Positions 16,842 through 27,170 of a stretch of 64,000 nucleotides of DNA are shown here, piece after piece. The notes below the pieces were generated by a model. The model saw only the letters and a program-made list of their open reading frames with translations, was not told the origin of the DNA and did no database searches. How positions within the stretch are numbered: the first letter of the stretch is position 1; every line of letters begins with the position of its first letter. Origin of the DNA: Candidatus Neptunochlamydia vexilliferae (GTDB lineage Bacteria; Chlamydiota; Chlamydiia; Chlamydiales; Simkaniaceae); contig NZ_JAAEJV010000002.1 in NCBI RefSeq assembly GCF_015356785.1, positions 33,948 to 97,947 of the forward strand. The letters run 5' to 3'. The translations under genes were made by a program, and so were the position numbers.

Positions 16842-18491
16842 CTAAAGATCAGGCTGATTAAATCTATTGATTGAAATTTTCAAGTTTTCCAAAACTTCCT
16901 GATGAATCTTCAAGTTATCGCCCGGTTTTGTCTTCACCTCGACCAGAGTTCCATGGGGGATTTCCAAAAGCTCATCGATTGTTGTCGGGTTTTCATACCG
17001 GAGGCCAAAAAGAGAGGCGGCATGCTTAAAGTCAGCTGTGTGCGGAGTCGAGAAATAGGGCTTAAAGAGGTCTTGATCGATCGGCAAGAAAGAGAAGATG
17101 TCCCCTCCCTGGTTGTTAATGACAATCAGCTTCACGGGAAGGTCTTTAAGTTGTGCCAAAGAGCTCAAGTCGTGAAGAAACGCTTGGTCACCGATCAGCG
17201 CTGTTACCGGCCGTTCGCACCCCCGCGCAATTCCTGCGACCGTTGCAATGTTCCCATCAATGCCCGAAAGGCCCCGGTTCCCAAAAGTCTGAGCCCCCTT
17301 CTCTGGAACAAAAAAGGCGTCGGCATTCCGGATCACCATGCTATTTGCAAAGAAGAAAACCTCTCCCTCAAGCCGGTGGAAAAGGTGGGGCTCTGTCAGT
17401 TCCTGATGATGGTCAAAATAGGCAGCGACTCCCTTAGCGGTCAGCTCATTGAGCTCCTTCCAGCCATCGAGCCATTTTGAAGAGGAGCGCTCTTGGACAT
17501 AGCAGGGGAGGTTGGGCACTTCTCCCACCACCCGATGAGTCACGCCATGGATCGGATCCTTTCGTTTGTGGTGAGAAGCAATCTGGCAATAAACTTTAGG
17601 TCTTTTAAACGAGAGCCAATCGTAGAGAGCGCTTGAAACAAACCGATCGCCAAACTGAAGAACCGCGTTGGGAGCAAAATCTTCATGGGTTCCAATCGCC
17701 CGGATCATCAGGTCATAGTAAGAGGCTGTCTCTCGACTGCGCACCGGCGACAATACATCGGGGAAAATGGGCCACTGAAGGCGCTTGGAAAGTTCTTCAG
17801 CCTCTTTTGCCTCTCCACTGACTAAGATCACCCCTTTTTCATACTGCCCAAGCATCTCGGCAAGCTCGATCTGCTCCTTGTCCTCCACCACCCTCTTCCC
17901 AAAAGAAAGAGAGGTTTGGGCCTGATGGCTGGTCACCTGTTCGTCCTTTCCAAAGAAAGGTTTTCGAAACTGGCAGTTCAGGTGGACCGGTCCCCGAGGC
18001 TCAAGACTTGCATGGCTCACCATCTGCGAGACCGTTGTCCCCACATAGCTCTGCACCACCTTGCCATCAGGACACGGCAGCTCCCCCTCCCAACGGACAA
18101 ACTCCTTAAAGAGGCCCCGCTGGACACTCGTCTGATTGGCGCCGCAGTCTTGCAGCTCTGGCGGCCTGTCAGCCGTTAAGATAATAAGGGGAATGTGGTC
18201 ATGGTGGGCCTCCATCACAGCGGGGAGTAAGTTGCCCACTGCAGTCCCCGACGTCACAATAATGGCAACCGGCCTTCCATGACTCTTGGCATAGCCAAGA
18301 GCGTGGAACCCGAGCCCCCGCTCATCGTAGTGGACGAAGGTTTCAGCTAAAGGGGCGCGCGCCGCCGCTGCCACAAGGGCGCTGCTACGCGATCCGGGGG
18401 CGATGCAAAAGCTCCGCACTCCGTGGTGGACAAGTTCCTTAATCAAGAGGCGGGCCCATAGCCCATTTAGGGTTGCCGTGTCGTTTTTCAT
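16842..18491 (-). CDS. menD: SEPHCHC synthase MenD
   Basis: Thiamine-diphosphate enzyme joining 2-oxoglutarate and isochorismate. N-terminal PYR domain: FCIAPGSRSSALVAAAAR and HYDERGLGFHALGYA (catalytic Glu region), then ILTADRPPELQDCGANQ. C-terminal PP domain: ALIGDQAFLHDLSSLAQ and VINNQGGDIFSFLP bind ThDP/Mg2+. The 549 residues are normal for the family. Its start codon shares a base with the stop of the upstream Ser-rich gene (TAATG), so translation is coupled to an unrelated accessory gene. First men gene of the operon. Confidence 0.93.
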   Translation of the reverse strand: MKNDTATLNGLWARLLIKELVHHGVRSFCIAPGSRSSALVAAAARAPLAETFVHYDERGLGFHALGYAKSHGRPVAIIVTSGTAVGNLLPAVMEAHHDHIPLIILTADRPPELQDCGANQTSVQRGLFKEFVRWEGELPCPDGKVVQSYVGTTVSQMVSHASLEPRGPVHLNCQFRKPFFGKDEQVTSHQAQTSLSFGKRVVEDKEQIELAEMLGQYEKGVILVSGEAKEAEELSKRLQWPIFPDVLSPVRSRETASYYDLMIRAIGTHEDFAPNAVLQFGDRFVSSALYDWLSFKRPKVYCQIASHHKRKDPIHGVTHRVVGEVPNLPCYVQERSSSKWLDGWKELNELTAKGVAAYFDHHQELTEPHLFHRLEGEVFFFANSMVIRNADAFFVPEKGAQTFGNRGLSGIDGNIATVAGIARGCERPVTALIGDQAFLHDLSSLAQLKDLPVKLIVINNQGGDIFSFLPIDQDLFKPYFSTPHTADFKHAASLFGLRYENPTTIDELLEIPHGTLVEVKTKPGDNLKIHQEVLENLKISINRFNQPDL

Positions 18492-19981
18492 TAGTTTTTG
18501 GTGCTTGATGAAGCTGCGGTACGACTATTTTTGGCAATCCCCAGTGATTTTAGGTTTATTTTTAGGTTTTTGGAAATTTTTTCAATAGTTTTTCTAGCTA
18601 CACTGTTTTTAGAGTATACATTTCTAAGCTCTTTAAGAGCTTCGTCAGAAGCTGCTTGATTTTTGCTTATTTTTTCAATGGTTGTCTCCAAAATACTTTC
18701 TCTTAATGGTGGGTTTTTTTTCTCGTCTAGGTACATATTAAATAGTTTTACCCCAATAAAACAGTCTTTTTTTTCGAAAAAATAGGTTTCTAATAGTTTT
18801 CGATTATCGGGATTATTAGTTTTTGTAAGATTGAGTAAAATTTTCCGTCCTAGGTAACCAGTTAGTCTTTTTTCATAGTTTTTTGGTTTTTTTTTGCGCG
18901 AGGCTAAGATAAGCTTATGTGTTGAAATATCTTTGACATCGAAATTTCTTCCTTTAATTTCACTTAATAAGGTGTTTTTTCTGAAGTAATTTTTATCGGA
19001 TTGGACTCGAATTGCTAGCCTAATGGAATGCAGCTTTGGCAGTTGAAAAAATGAATGACAATTAGAGCTAAGATTTTTTATAAAATCTTTAGTTCTCAGT
19101 GCATCAAAAAGCATTTTTCTGCAGCTTATGTCCTTATATTCGCCGCAAACGTCCCAAATAGACCATAGATTTAAGATAGTTCCATATAATTTTGGTTTTT
19201 CAGTAGACTCACTGTTAGAATGAGGCATTCCAAAAGCAGAAAAAAGGTTATGGCTCAAAACTTCAGGCTTTTGTTTTAAACATTGAAGAAGCCAGTCTTC
19301 TGTATGCCCATTATTGGAGCAAGTAGTTAAATTCTCCCCTGAAAAGAACTCTAATTCTGGACAATTTTTTTTAAAAATATGCTTGAGCAGTTTATTGCAC
19401 TTATCTGTTATTCTATCTTTCTTGTTGGGAGCAGGAAAGTTTGTGCTAACAAAAACAGATACACGCTGCCTATTATAGGTGTGTTTTTCCCCAAAGTATA
19501 GGTGTCCACCATCCAGACATCTACGCTTTCCACAATCCCTAGATCCCTCCCTAACAATAAACTGAACATGAGCAACTAAAAGGTTCTGATCGTTTATGAT
19601 TTTCCGAAGAAAGAAAAAAGCAGTAGCGATAATAGGATCAAGATTTTTTGAGGGAAAGGGAACTTGGCACACTTTATTTTTATTCTTACTCCCGTAGATA
19701 AGGTCTAAATTTTCCACCCATCGAAGGGCAGGCTTGTCACCTTCTTTTTCGAGCCATTTTGGATTAAGCAAAGAGCTTTTCTTATCAGAAGATATGTTAG
19801 AGCTAGAACTTGACGAACTGCTGGAGCTTGAAGAGGAGGATGAGCTGTTAAGAGAGTTGAGAGTATTCTTTTGTTTTTCCGAATTTAAGCAGCTTTTATC
19901 ATTCGTTTTTTTTGATATTAGAAGTTTGGGCATTAATTGCTGTGATACGTCTTCAGTAGAACTTGAGCTTGAAATAGCCAT
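18491..19981 (-). CDS. Ser-rich protein with deaminase-like motifs, unknown function
   Basis: 496 residues, AT-rich, starting with Ser-rich low complexity that includes a run of 16 Ser (46-61). No whole-protein family recognised. Residues about 115-295 resemble the cytidine-deaminase fold: a helix (IIATAFFFLRKII), strand (LVAHVQFIV), strand (QRVSVFVST), then GHTEDWLLQCL with H226-x-E228 heading a helix, and a later strand ending WDVCGEYKDISCRKML, giving C279-x7-C287. This order (HxE, then a Cys pair at the start of a helix) is the zinc-site layout of toxin/APOBEC-like deaminases, but the linker is unusual and similarity is motif-level only. The stop overlaps the menD start (TAATG). It could be an effector or toxin; alternatively the motif match is coincidence. 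Confidence 0.55.
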   Translation of the reverse strand: MAISSSSSTEDVSQQLMPKLLISKKTNDKSCLNSEKQKNTLNSLNSSSSSSSSSSSSSSSSNISSDKKSSLLNPKWLEKEGDKPALRWVENLDLIYGSKNKNKVCQVPFPSKNLDPIIATAFFFLRKIINDQNLLVAHVQFIVREGSRDCGKRRCLDGGHLYFGEKHTYNRQRVSVFVSTNFPAPNKKDRITDKCNKLLKHIFKKNCPELEFFSGENLTTCSNNGHTEDWLLQCLKQKPEVLSHNLFSAFGMPHSNSESTEKPKLYGTILNLWSIWDVCGEYKDISCRKMLFDALRTKDFIKNLSSNCHSFFQLPKLHSIRLAIRVQSDKNYFRKNTLLSEIKGRNFDVKDISTHKLILASRKKKPKNYEKRLTGYLGRKILLNLTKTNNPDNRKLLETYFFEKKDCFIGVKLFNMYLDEKKNPPLRESILETTIEKISKNQAASDEALKELRNVYSKNSVARKTIEKISKNLKINLKSLGIAKNSRTAASSSTKN

Positions 19982-20251
19982 TACTTACCTGCCTTTTTTG
20001 AGGTCATTAAAGAGATTAGAGTTTAATATAGTCTTAAGAATTTTTAAAGGTCTATTTTTAGGCTGGGATAGTTTTTTGATTGATATGGGAAGCGCTTTTT
20101 GGTGAGTAGGTGACCTGTAAACTATTTTCGCCGTTGCAAGATCCTTTGTCATTGCCTCAAGTTAAGCCTTAACCTCAAGTCAGAAAGTAAGACCGAGGAC
20201 AAATGTTATAAGTCTTCATGGATTTTGCCAGACACAACAGGTAAGGGCTTA

Positions 20252-20908
20252 TTATTCAGAGTCATCTCCATATTGCCGCTTAAAGCGCTCCTCATCAAAG
20301 CTGAAAATATCGGCGCCATTTTTTGGGTCAAGATCTGTCCAGGTGCTGGCTGTGTTGTCGACAAGGTTTATCCCTTTTAGACCATATTCGTGCATCCGCC
20401 ACTCTTTTTTGCCATCTCCTGTGGCATCGACTTTTTTGAGGGTTGAGTCGTTATCAAGAAAAAGCCACTTTGCTTGCCCATTCCACATTAAGGGAACCAT
20501 CTCTCGTGCTGTAAAGCAGGCAGACTCTTCATTGAGTTCATTTTCAAACAGCTCGACCGACTGATGGAAGTAGTAATGGACTGCCCACTTGATCCCCTCT
20601 GCTTTTGGATTGGGAAGCGAGCCTGGCATGACATCGGGATCTTTTGCAAAGTTTAGAAAAGAGGTAACAATATGCTTTTTGTCTGGCCCCCAAACTCCAA
20701 AGGGCATTTTGAAGGTTCCGTCTGGAGTCATCCAGTTATTTGCTAGGCGTAAGGCGTGCTCCTCGGACTTGTAGTACTCGATTTTATCAAGCTGCAGCGC
20801 CCACTGGGTCATAAAGTTTTTCACATTTTCTGTTTCTTCTAATTTATATAGCCGCTTATTGAGGTTTTCCAGTTGGGGGGCTAAGTCTTTATTGAATGTT
20901 GTTGTCAT
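20252..20908 (-). CDS. Hypothetical protein, possibly NTF2/SnoaL-like
   Basis: 218 soluble residues rich in Trp and aromatic residues (NNWMTPDGTFKMPFGVWGPD, GIKWAVHYYFHQ, WNGQAKWLFLDNDST). The alternation of a long N-terminal helix region and beta segments would suit an NTF2/SnoaL cone fold; this is a weak impression, not a motif match. No signal peptide. It is last in a three-gene minus-strand cluster headed by an xre-like regulator, 51 bp downstream of a membrane protein. Confidence 0.55.
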   Translation of the reverse strand: MTTTFNKDLAPQLENLNKRLYKLEETENVKNFMTQWALQLDKIEYYKSEEHALRLANNWMTPDGTFKMPFGVWGPDKKHIVTSFLNFAKDPDVMPGSLPNPKAEGIKWAVHYYFHQSVELFENELNEESACFTAREMVPLMWNGQAKWLFLDNDSTLKKVDATGDGKKEWRMHEYGLKGINLVDNTASTWTDLDPKNGADIFSFDEERFKRQYGDDSE

Positions 20909-20959
20909 AACATCTGCTCCTTTTGAAGCCCTCTTCTTAAAGAGGGCTTAAGTGTTCAT

Positions 20960-21535
20960 TTAGTTTTTCAGTTTTCTTAAGGAGAAGGCCATGGCAGTTC
21001 CAGCTAGGAACCAGGCGACTACCTGATCGATAATGTCTAAAGTGACAAAGCCTGCGGAAAAAGAGTGCCAAATCCAAAGGGGGATTTGATTTAAGATTGC
21101 TCCAGCTAAACCAATAAAGGTCACAAATAGAACCTTGTGCCAGTACTCTAATGGCTTTGCCATATAAATCAGTAAGAAGGAAATGATCCCAGATCCAATA
21201 AGCGTCGTGATAAGGTGGCTTAGGATTTCTTTAACCATACCAGAGCTCACTCCCTCTAGGTTCACGGTTGTAAAGATAATAGGCCCTTTTTTCCAGGCTT
21301 CTTCTTGGGCATGCTTTTCTTCTTTGGTTATTGGTTTCTCACAGTTTGACATGTTTGGAATGCCATAGATGCCAGACTCCTTAACATTTTCGACAATGAC
21401 CTTAGCAACAGCTGATTCATTTTCAAAGGCCTGATAGGCTTGGGAGTGCCACGGAAGGACCATCCATGAGAAGCAGCTCCATATAAATGCAATGATGCCT
21501 CCGATAAACATTGAGCGACAAAATGGGGTAAGCAT
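20960..21535 (-). CDS. Conserved small membrane protein
   Basis: 191 residues: an N-terminal helix (FIGGIIAFIWSCFSWMVLPW), a soluble segment with NVKESGIYGIPN, and three further helices (LITTLIGSGIISFLLIYMA, VLFVTFIGLAGAILNQIPLW, VVAWFLAGTAMAFSLR). The Met/Trp-rich first helix followed by a Pro-Asn loop resembles a widespread uncharacterised membrane family, but I cannot name a function. Ten bases downstream of the xre-like gene, so probably the same transcript. Confidence 0.6.
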   Translation of the reverse strand: MLTPFCRSMFIGGIIAFIWSCFSWMVLPWHSQAYQAFENESAVAKVIVENVKESGIYGIPNMSNCEKPITKEEKHAQEEAWKKGPIIFTTVNLEGVSSGMVKEILSHLITTLIGSGIISFLLIYMAKPLEYWHKVLFVTFIGLAGAILNQIPLWIWHSFSAGFVTLDIIDQVVAWFLAGTAMAFSLRKLKN

Positions 21536-21545
21536 AAAAATCTCC

Positions 21546-21842
21546 TTAGGGTTTAGTTGGTTTTGAAATGGTTTTTTCTAGCTTGGTGACTTTTTCCTCT
21601 AATGCATTGAGGCGGTGACCAAGCGAATCGGTCTGCTCGACTCTATCGGATGGTTTTCCCGATAAAAGTTCTTTGATGGTGACCTGATTGTTAGTAAACT
21701 CTTGGATTTTTTGAGCGGTTTTTAGAGAAGGCTTATTGAGTCCTTTAAGCAACTTCCATAGGTTCGTCGTGCTGATCCCAATAAATTGAGCAAAAGCCTT
21801 CTTTTTAATTCCTGATGAACGGATAAAGTCTTCTAAAAGCAT
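21546..21842 (-). CDS. Small Xre-type HTH protein with coiled-coil tail
   Basis: 98 residues. The N-terminal helix-turn-helix reads FAQFIGISTTNLWKLLKG with Cro/Xre spacing. The C-terminal segment LGHRLNALEEKVTKLEKTI is a short heptad coiled coil that could dimerise. Probably a DNA-binding regulator of its own cluster (21842 down to 20252); the AT-rich, hairpin-filled gap upstream (21843-22232) would be its operator region. Regulatory role inferred from fold and position. Confidence 0.7.
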   Translation of the reverse strand: MLLEDFIRSSGIKKKAFAQFIGISTTNLWKLLKGLNKPSLKTAQKIQEFTNNQVTIKELLSGKPSDRVEQTDSLGHRLNALEEKVTKLEKTISKPTKP

Positions 21843-21974
21843 ATTTTTTCAATGTTTTGAATGCTTAAAAGATCGACTCTATTTGAGTGCTTAAATAAAA
21901 GTAAAGAGTTGTTAGCTGTTTAATAAATATTGTGCAAAAAGAGGTTGAAAAAACTATCTATTTGAAATGTTTTT

Positions 21975-22115
21975 AACCTCAGTTTTGGGTTTAGTTTTCT
22001 TTTCTCCTTTTTGATCTCGGAAAGGGTCGTTTAGACCCTTACCTTCGATCAAAAAGAAGAAAATTTAAGCAAAACTCCCTCTGGAGCTAAGCAAAATAAA
22101 CCCAAAACTGAGGTT
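21975..22115. repeat. 141-bp inverted-repeat element with 19-bp perfect ends
   Basis: The ends AACCTCAGTTTTGGGTTTA (21975-21993) and TAAACCCAAAACTGAGGTT (22097-22115) are perfect inverted repeats. Further inward, CTTTTTGATC pairs with GATCAAAAAG, and the centre is AAGGGTC-GTTTA-GACCCTT, a perfect hairpin. No second copy was seen in the window. It fills most of the 390-bp gap between menF and the xre-like gene. Confidence 0.75.
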
Positions 22116-22123
22116 TTTAATCT

Positions 22124-22159
22124 TATACCCAAATCAATTCTTAAATTTGTTTGGGTATA
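22124..22159. repeat. TATACCCAAA hairpin, copy 1
   Basis: TATACCCAAATCAATT, loop CTTA, AATTTGTTTGGGTATA (14 of 16 positions pair). Related in the outer arm to the perfect hairpin at 50376-50427. Lies between menF and the 141-bp inverted repeat. Confidence 0.6.
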
Positions 22160-22232
22160 TTATTGAGCTAAGCATCTTTTCACGAATGGAAACAAAAAGG
22201 GTGTTTTTGTATACATCTTTTTGTTATTTTTC

Positions 22233-23267
22233 TTACAGTAAGTGGGTTGAGAGGTTAAGGAAAATTTTGCTTTCTAGCTCGGTCCACTCGCTCTCAGGAT
22301 GAGAGCCAGGGACGATGCCAGCGCCGGCAAAGAGGGTGATTGAGGCCTCCTGGATGAGGGCAGAACGGATGGCCACGAGGTGGTGGGAGCGCTCTTTAGA
22401 GAGGTAGCCCACAGGGGCAGCATACCACCCCCGATCGAAGGGCTCGAGGCGGGCGATTTCGGCAAGGGCTTCTTTCCGAGGGGTTCCCCCAACAGCAGGG
22501 GTGGGGTGGAGCGCCTCTAAAAGCTCCTGGTCACCGACCTCTCCTTTCACCATTCCGGAGAAGGGGTAGTGGAGGTGCTGCAAGGAAGGGGTCTTAAGGA
22601 CCTCTTGTTTCCCCACCTGAAGGGTGGAGCATAGGGGGGTGAGCTGCGTCCTGATCATCTCTTTGACAAGAGCCACCTCTTTTTGATCTTTGGTGCTCCC
22701 TAAAAGCTCTGCTGTATCGACTGTTAAAGGACGGGTCCCTGCAATGGCAGCACTTTCTATTTGGAAGCCCACCCGCCTGTAGAGTGTTTCAGGCGACATT
22801 CCAATAAAGGCACTATCGGGAGAAAACTGAAAGAGGAACCGGTTTTTCCCTTTTAAGGAGGCTAAAAGAGAGAAGGGACAGAGGGGGTTTTCTAGTTCAA
22901 GGCGAGTCGCGCGAGCAAGGACCACCTTTTCAGAGGGGCCCTCTAACACCTCTTTGATACTTTGTTCCCAAGTTTCGTAGTTGGGAAGGTCGGTCCGCTT
23001 CTTTATAGATATAGGAGGTGGGTCTATGTAAGTGGGAGATGTCTCTCTGATGACTTTAAAAGGGGAGAAGTAAGCATGAGAAGGAAAGTTTCCCCAGGTA
23101 TCATGGCGGCGGGGCATAAAATCTTGTCCCCCGAAAAGAAGATCGCTTGGGCCTCCTTGTCCTGCTCCCGCAATAATGCCGTCTTCAGGGGTTTCCCAAT
23201 AGACTTTGGGGTATAGGGGTTGGGCTTTGAGCCACTCAAGTCCATGATTATCGAAGTTTTCATTCAT
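22233..23267 (-). CDS. menF: Isochorismate synthase MenF
   Basis: Converts chorismate to isochorismate, the entry step to menaquinone. The 344 residues carry the chorismate-binding signatures SEKVVLARATRLEL, FIGMSPETLYRR, ESAAIAGTRP, LHPTPAVGGTP and GAGIVPGSHPESEWTELESK. It is transcribed toward the men operon but separated from menD by four accessory genes. The first codons (MNENFDNH) lie within the arm of family 1 copy E, so the N-terminus may have been shaped by that element. Menaquinone rather than siderophore function is inferred from the men neighbours. Confidence 0.9.
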   Translation of the reverse strand: MNENFDNHGLEWLKAQPLYPKVYWETPEDGIIAGAGQGGPSDLLFGGQDFMPRRHDTWGNFPSHAYFSPFKVIRETSPTYIDPPPISIKKRTDLPNYETWEQSIKEVLEGPSEKVVLARATRLELENPLCPFSLLASLKGKNRFLFQFSPDSAFIGMSPETLYRRVGFQIESAAIAGTRPLTVDTAELLGSTKDQKEVALVKEMIRTQLTPLCSTLQVGKQEVLKTPSLQHLHYPFSGMVKGEVGDQELLEALHPTPAVGGTPRKEALAEIARLEPFDRGWYAAPVGYLSKERSHHLVAIRSALIQEASITLFAGAGIVPGSHPESEWTELESKIFLNLSTHLL

Positions 23268-23396
23268 ATTTGCGCCCCTATTTTAGTGACATTTGTTCTC
23301 CTAAAATTGAGAACATTGTCCAAAAGACAAGGCGAAATTTTTGGAGGACAAAGGGCGCTTAAAAAGAGGGGCCAAAGAGGGGCGAAAACTTCGATA
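23249..23396 (+). repeat. Family 1 palindromic element, copy E (menG-menF gap)
   Basis: The core GAACATTGTCCAAAAGACAA is conserved but the copy is shortened. The ends TATCGAAGTTTTC (23249-23261) and GAAAACTTCGATA (23384-23396) are a perfect 13-bp inverted repeat, followed inward by CGCCCCTATTT and AAAGAGGGGCG after an indel. The left arm overlaps the menF start region. Confidence 0.7.
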
Positions 23397-23404
23397 TTCA
23401 TGGA

Positions 23405-24133
23405 CTATAGGTGGTTGCCGCATGGGACTTTTTCCCCGATGTAAAGGGTGGCGGCACCGAAGGTCATGGGGTAGGCTTTTACACGGTAAAAGCCAGCTGA
23501 TTTGAGTTTGGTGCAGAAAGCTTCTCCATAGGGGAAGGTTTCGATCGTTTTGTTGAGGTAGAGGTAAGCCTTAGGCTCGCGAGAAACGAGCCCTCCAACA
23601 AGGGGAAGGATGCGGCGCAGGTAGAAGAGGTGGAGTCCCCGGATGAATCGGTTTTTAGGAAGGGAGAGCTCAAGGATCATCAACTTGCCAGAAGGGGTTA
23701 ACACCCGAAAACACTCTTCAAGACACTTTTCAACAGAGGTGACGTTGCGAATCCCAAAAGACATTGTAACGCAATCGACCGACCCTTTTTCAAGAGCAAT
23801 GTTGGTGGCATCTCCCTCAGCAAGGGTGATCCGGTGGGTGTAGGGTTTGTCGATAATTTTTCGTTGCCCTAGACGGACCATTTCTTGCGACATGTCGAGC
23901 CCAAGGGCTGTTTCGACTTGCTTGGCCCTTTTCACAATGGTGATCAGTTGGTCACCTGTTCCCGTTGCTAAATCTAGGAGGCGGAGTCCCTTTTTTTGGG
24001 GGAGATGGCGGATCAGCTGCCGCCGCCAATAGTGGTCGATCCCAAAAGAGAGCAAACGGTTGACCAGATCATAACGAGGAGAGATCCGGTCAAACATCTT
24101 CCACACTTCATCACGCGATTCTTCAATAGCCAT
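23405..24133 (-). CDS. menG: Demethylmenaquinone methyltransferase MenG (UbiE family)
   Basis: SAM-dependent C-methyltransferase for the last menaquinone step. Motif I is LLDLATGTGDQL, followed by LGLDMSQEMVRLGQRK, EGDATNIAL and CVTMSFGIRNV, the UbiE signature; the N-terminal FDRISPRYDLVNRLLSFG is also typical. 242 residues is normal. It lies upstream of menF on the same strand across family 1 copy E. UbiE enzymes can serve ubiquinone too; the men cluster points to menaquinone. Confidence 0.92.
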   Translation of the reverse strand: MAIEESRDEVWKMFDRISPRYDLVNRLLSFGIDHYWRRQLIRHLPQKKGLRLLDLATGTGDQLITIVKRAKQVETALGLDMSQEMVRLGQRKIIDKPYTHRITLAEGDATNIALEKGSVDCVTMSFGIRNVTSVEKCLEECFRVLTPSGKLMILELSLPKNRFIRGLHLFYLRRILPLVGGLVSREPKAYLYLNKTIETFPYGEAFCTKLKSAGFYRVKAYPMTFGAATLYIGEKVPCGNHL

Positions 24134-24326
24134 CTTTTTAAGTTAACACCTCTTTTTAAAAAGGACAACCTTTTAATTTTTTAAAAAGGGCGCAATTCCT
24201 TGGTGTAGAGGGTGATAAAATCCTTGAGTTTGTAACAAAAATGACCGGCTTTTTGCTCACTTTTTATGCAGGTTTTTGGTACAATAAACTTGCACTTTTA
24301 AGAGGTATTTTCTATAGTTGGAAAAG

Positions 24327-24647
24327 ATGAAGCGAACGCCCAGAAACTATGATGGGAGCAAGCCAACTGGAAAGGAAGTGAAAGAGTTGCTTCCGGGAAT
24401 GTTGGCAAAGCTTTCTGCAAAGTGTGACTATAAACCGCTCCAAATTTTAGAGGCATGGCCCGAAATTGTGGGAGAGCGGATTGGAAAGATGACCCGCGCG
24501 GTTAGTTTCGATGAGGGCGTGCTAAGAGTACAGGTAAAAAACTCTACCCTTTATAGCCTCCTTGTGGAGCATGAGAAACGACGCCTTGTGACGGAGTTTC
24601 AAAAGAGATTCCCAGCCGTAAGGGACATCTGGTTTAAGATTGGTTAG
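24327..24647 (+). CDS. dciA: DUF721/DciA-like protein
   Basis: About 106 residues with the DUF721 pattern (LLPGMLAKLSAKCDYKPLQILEAWPEIVG, then RVQVKNSTLYSLLVEHEKRRL). DciA proteins load or assist the replicative helicase DnaB where DnaC is absent (family knowledge). I prefer the ATG at 24327, preceded by GGAAAAG, over the TTG at 24318. It lies 16 bp before gyrB, a replication context. Upstream, TACAAT at 24280-24285 is a plausible -10 element, without a clear -35. Confidence 0.75.
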   Translation: MKRTPRNYDGSKPTGKEVKELLPGMLAKLSAKCDYKPLQILEAWPEIVGERIGKMTRAVSFDEGVLRVQVKNSTLYSLLVEHEKRRLVTEFQKRFPAVRDIWFKIG

Positions 24648-24657
24648 TAATTTATAG

Positions 24658-27159
<2,502 letters not shown>

Positions 27160-27170
27160 CAGGAGAAACC

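Noticed and set aside
19801..19850. Tandem DNA repeat or CRISPR-like array
   Set aside because: It is the codon repeat of a 16-residue Ser tract (AGC/TCA/TCT mix) inside a gene, with no spacers.
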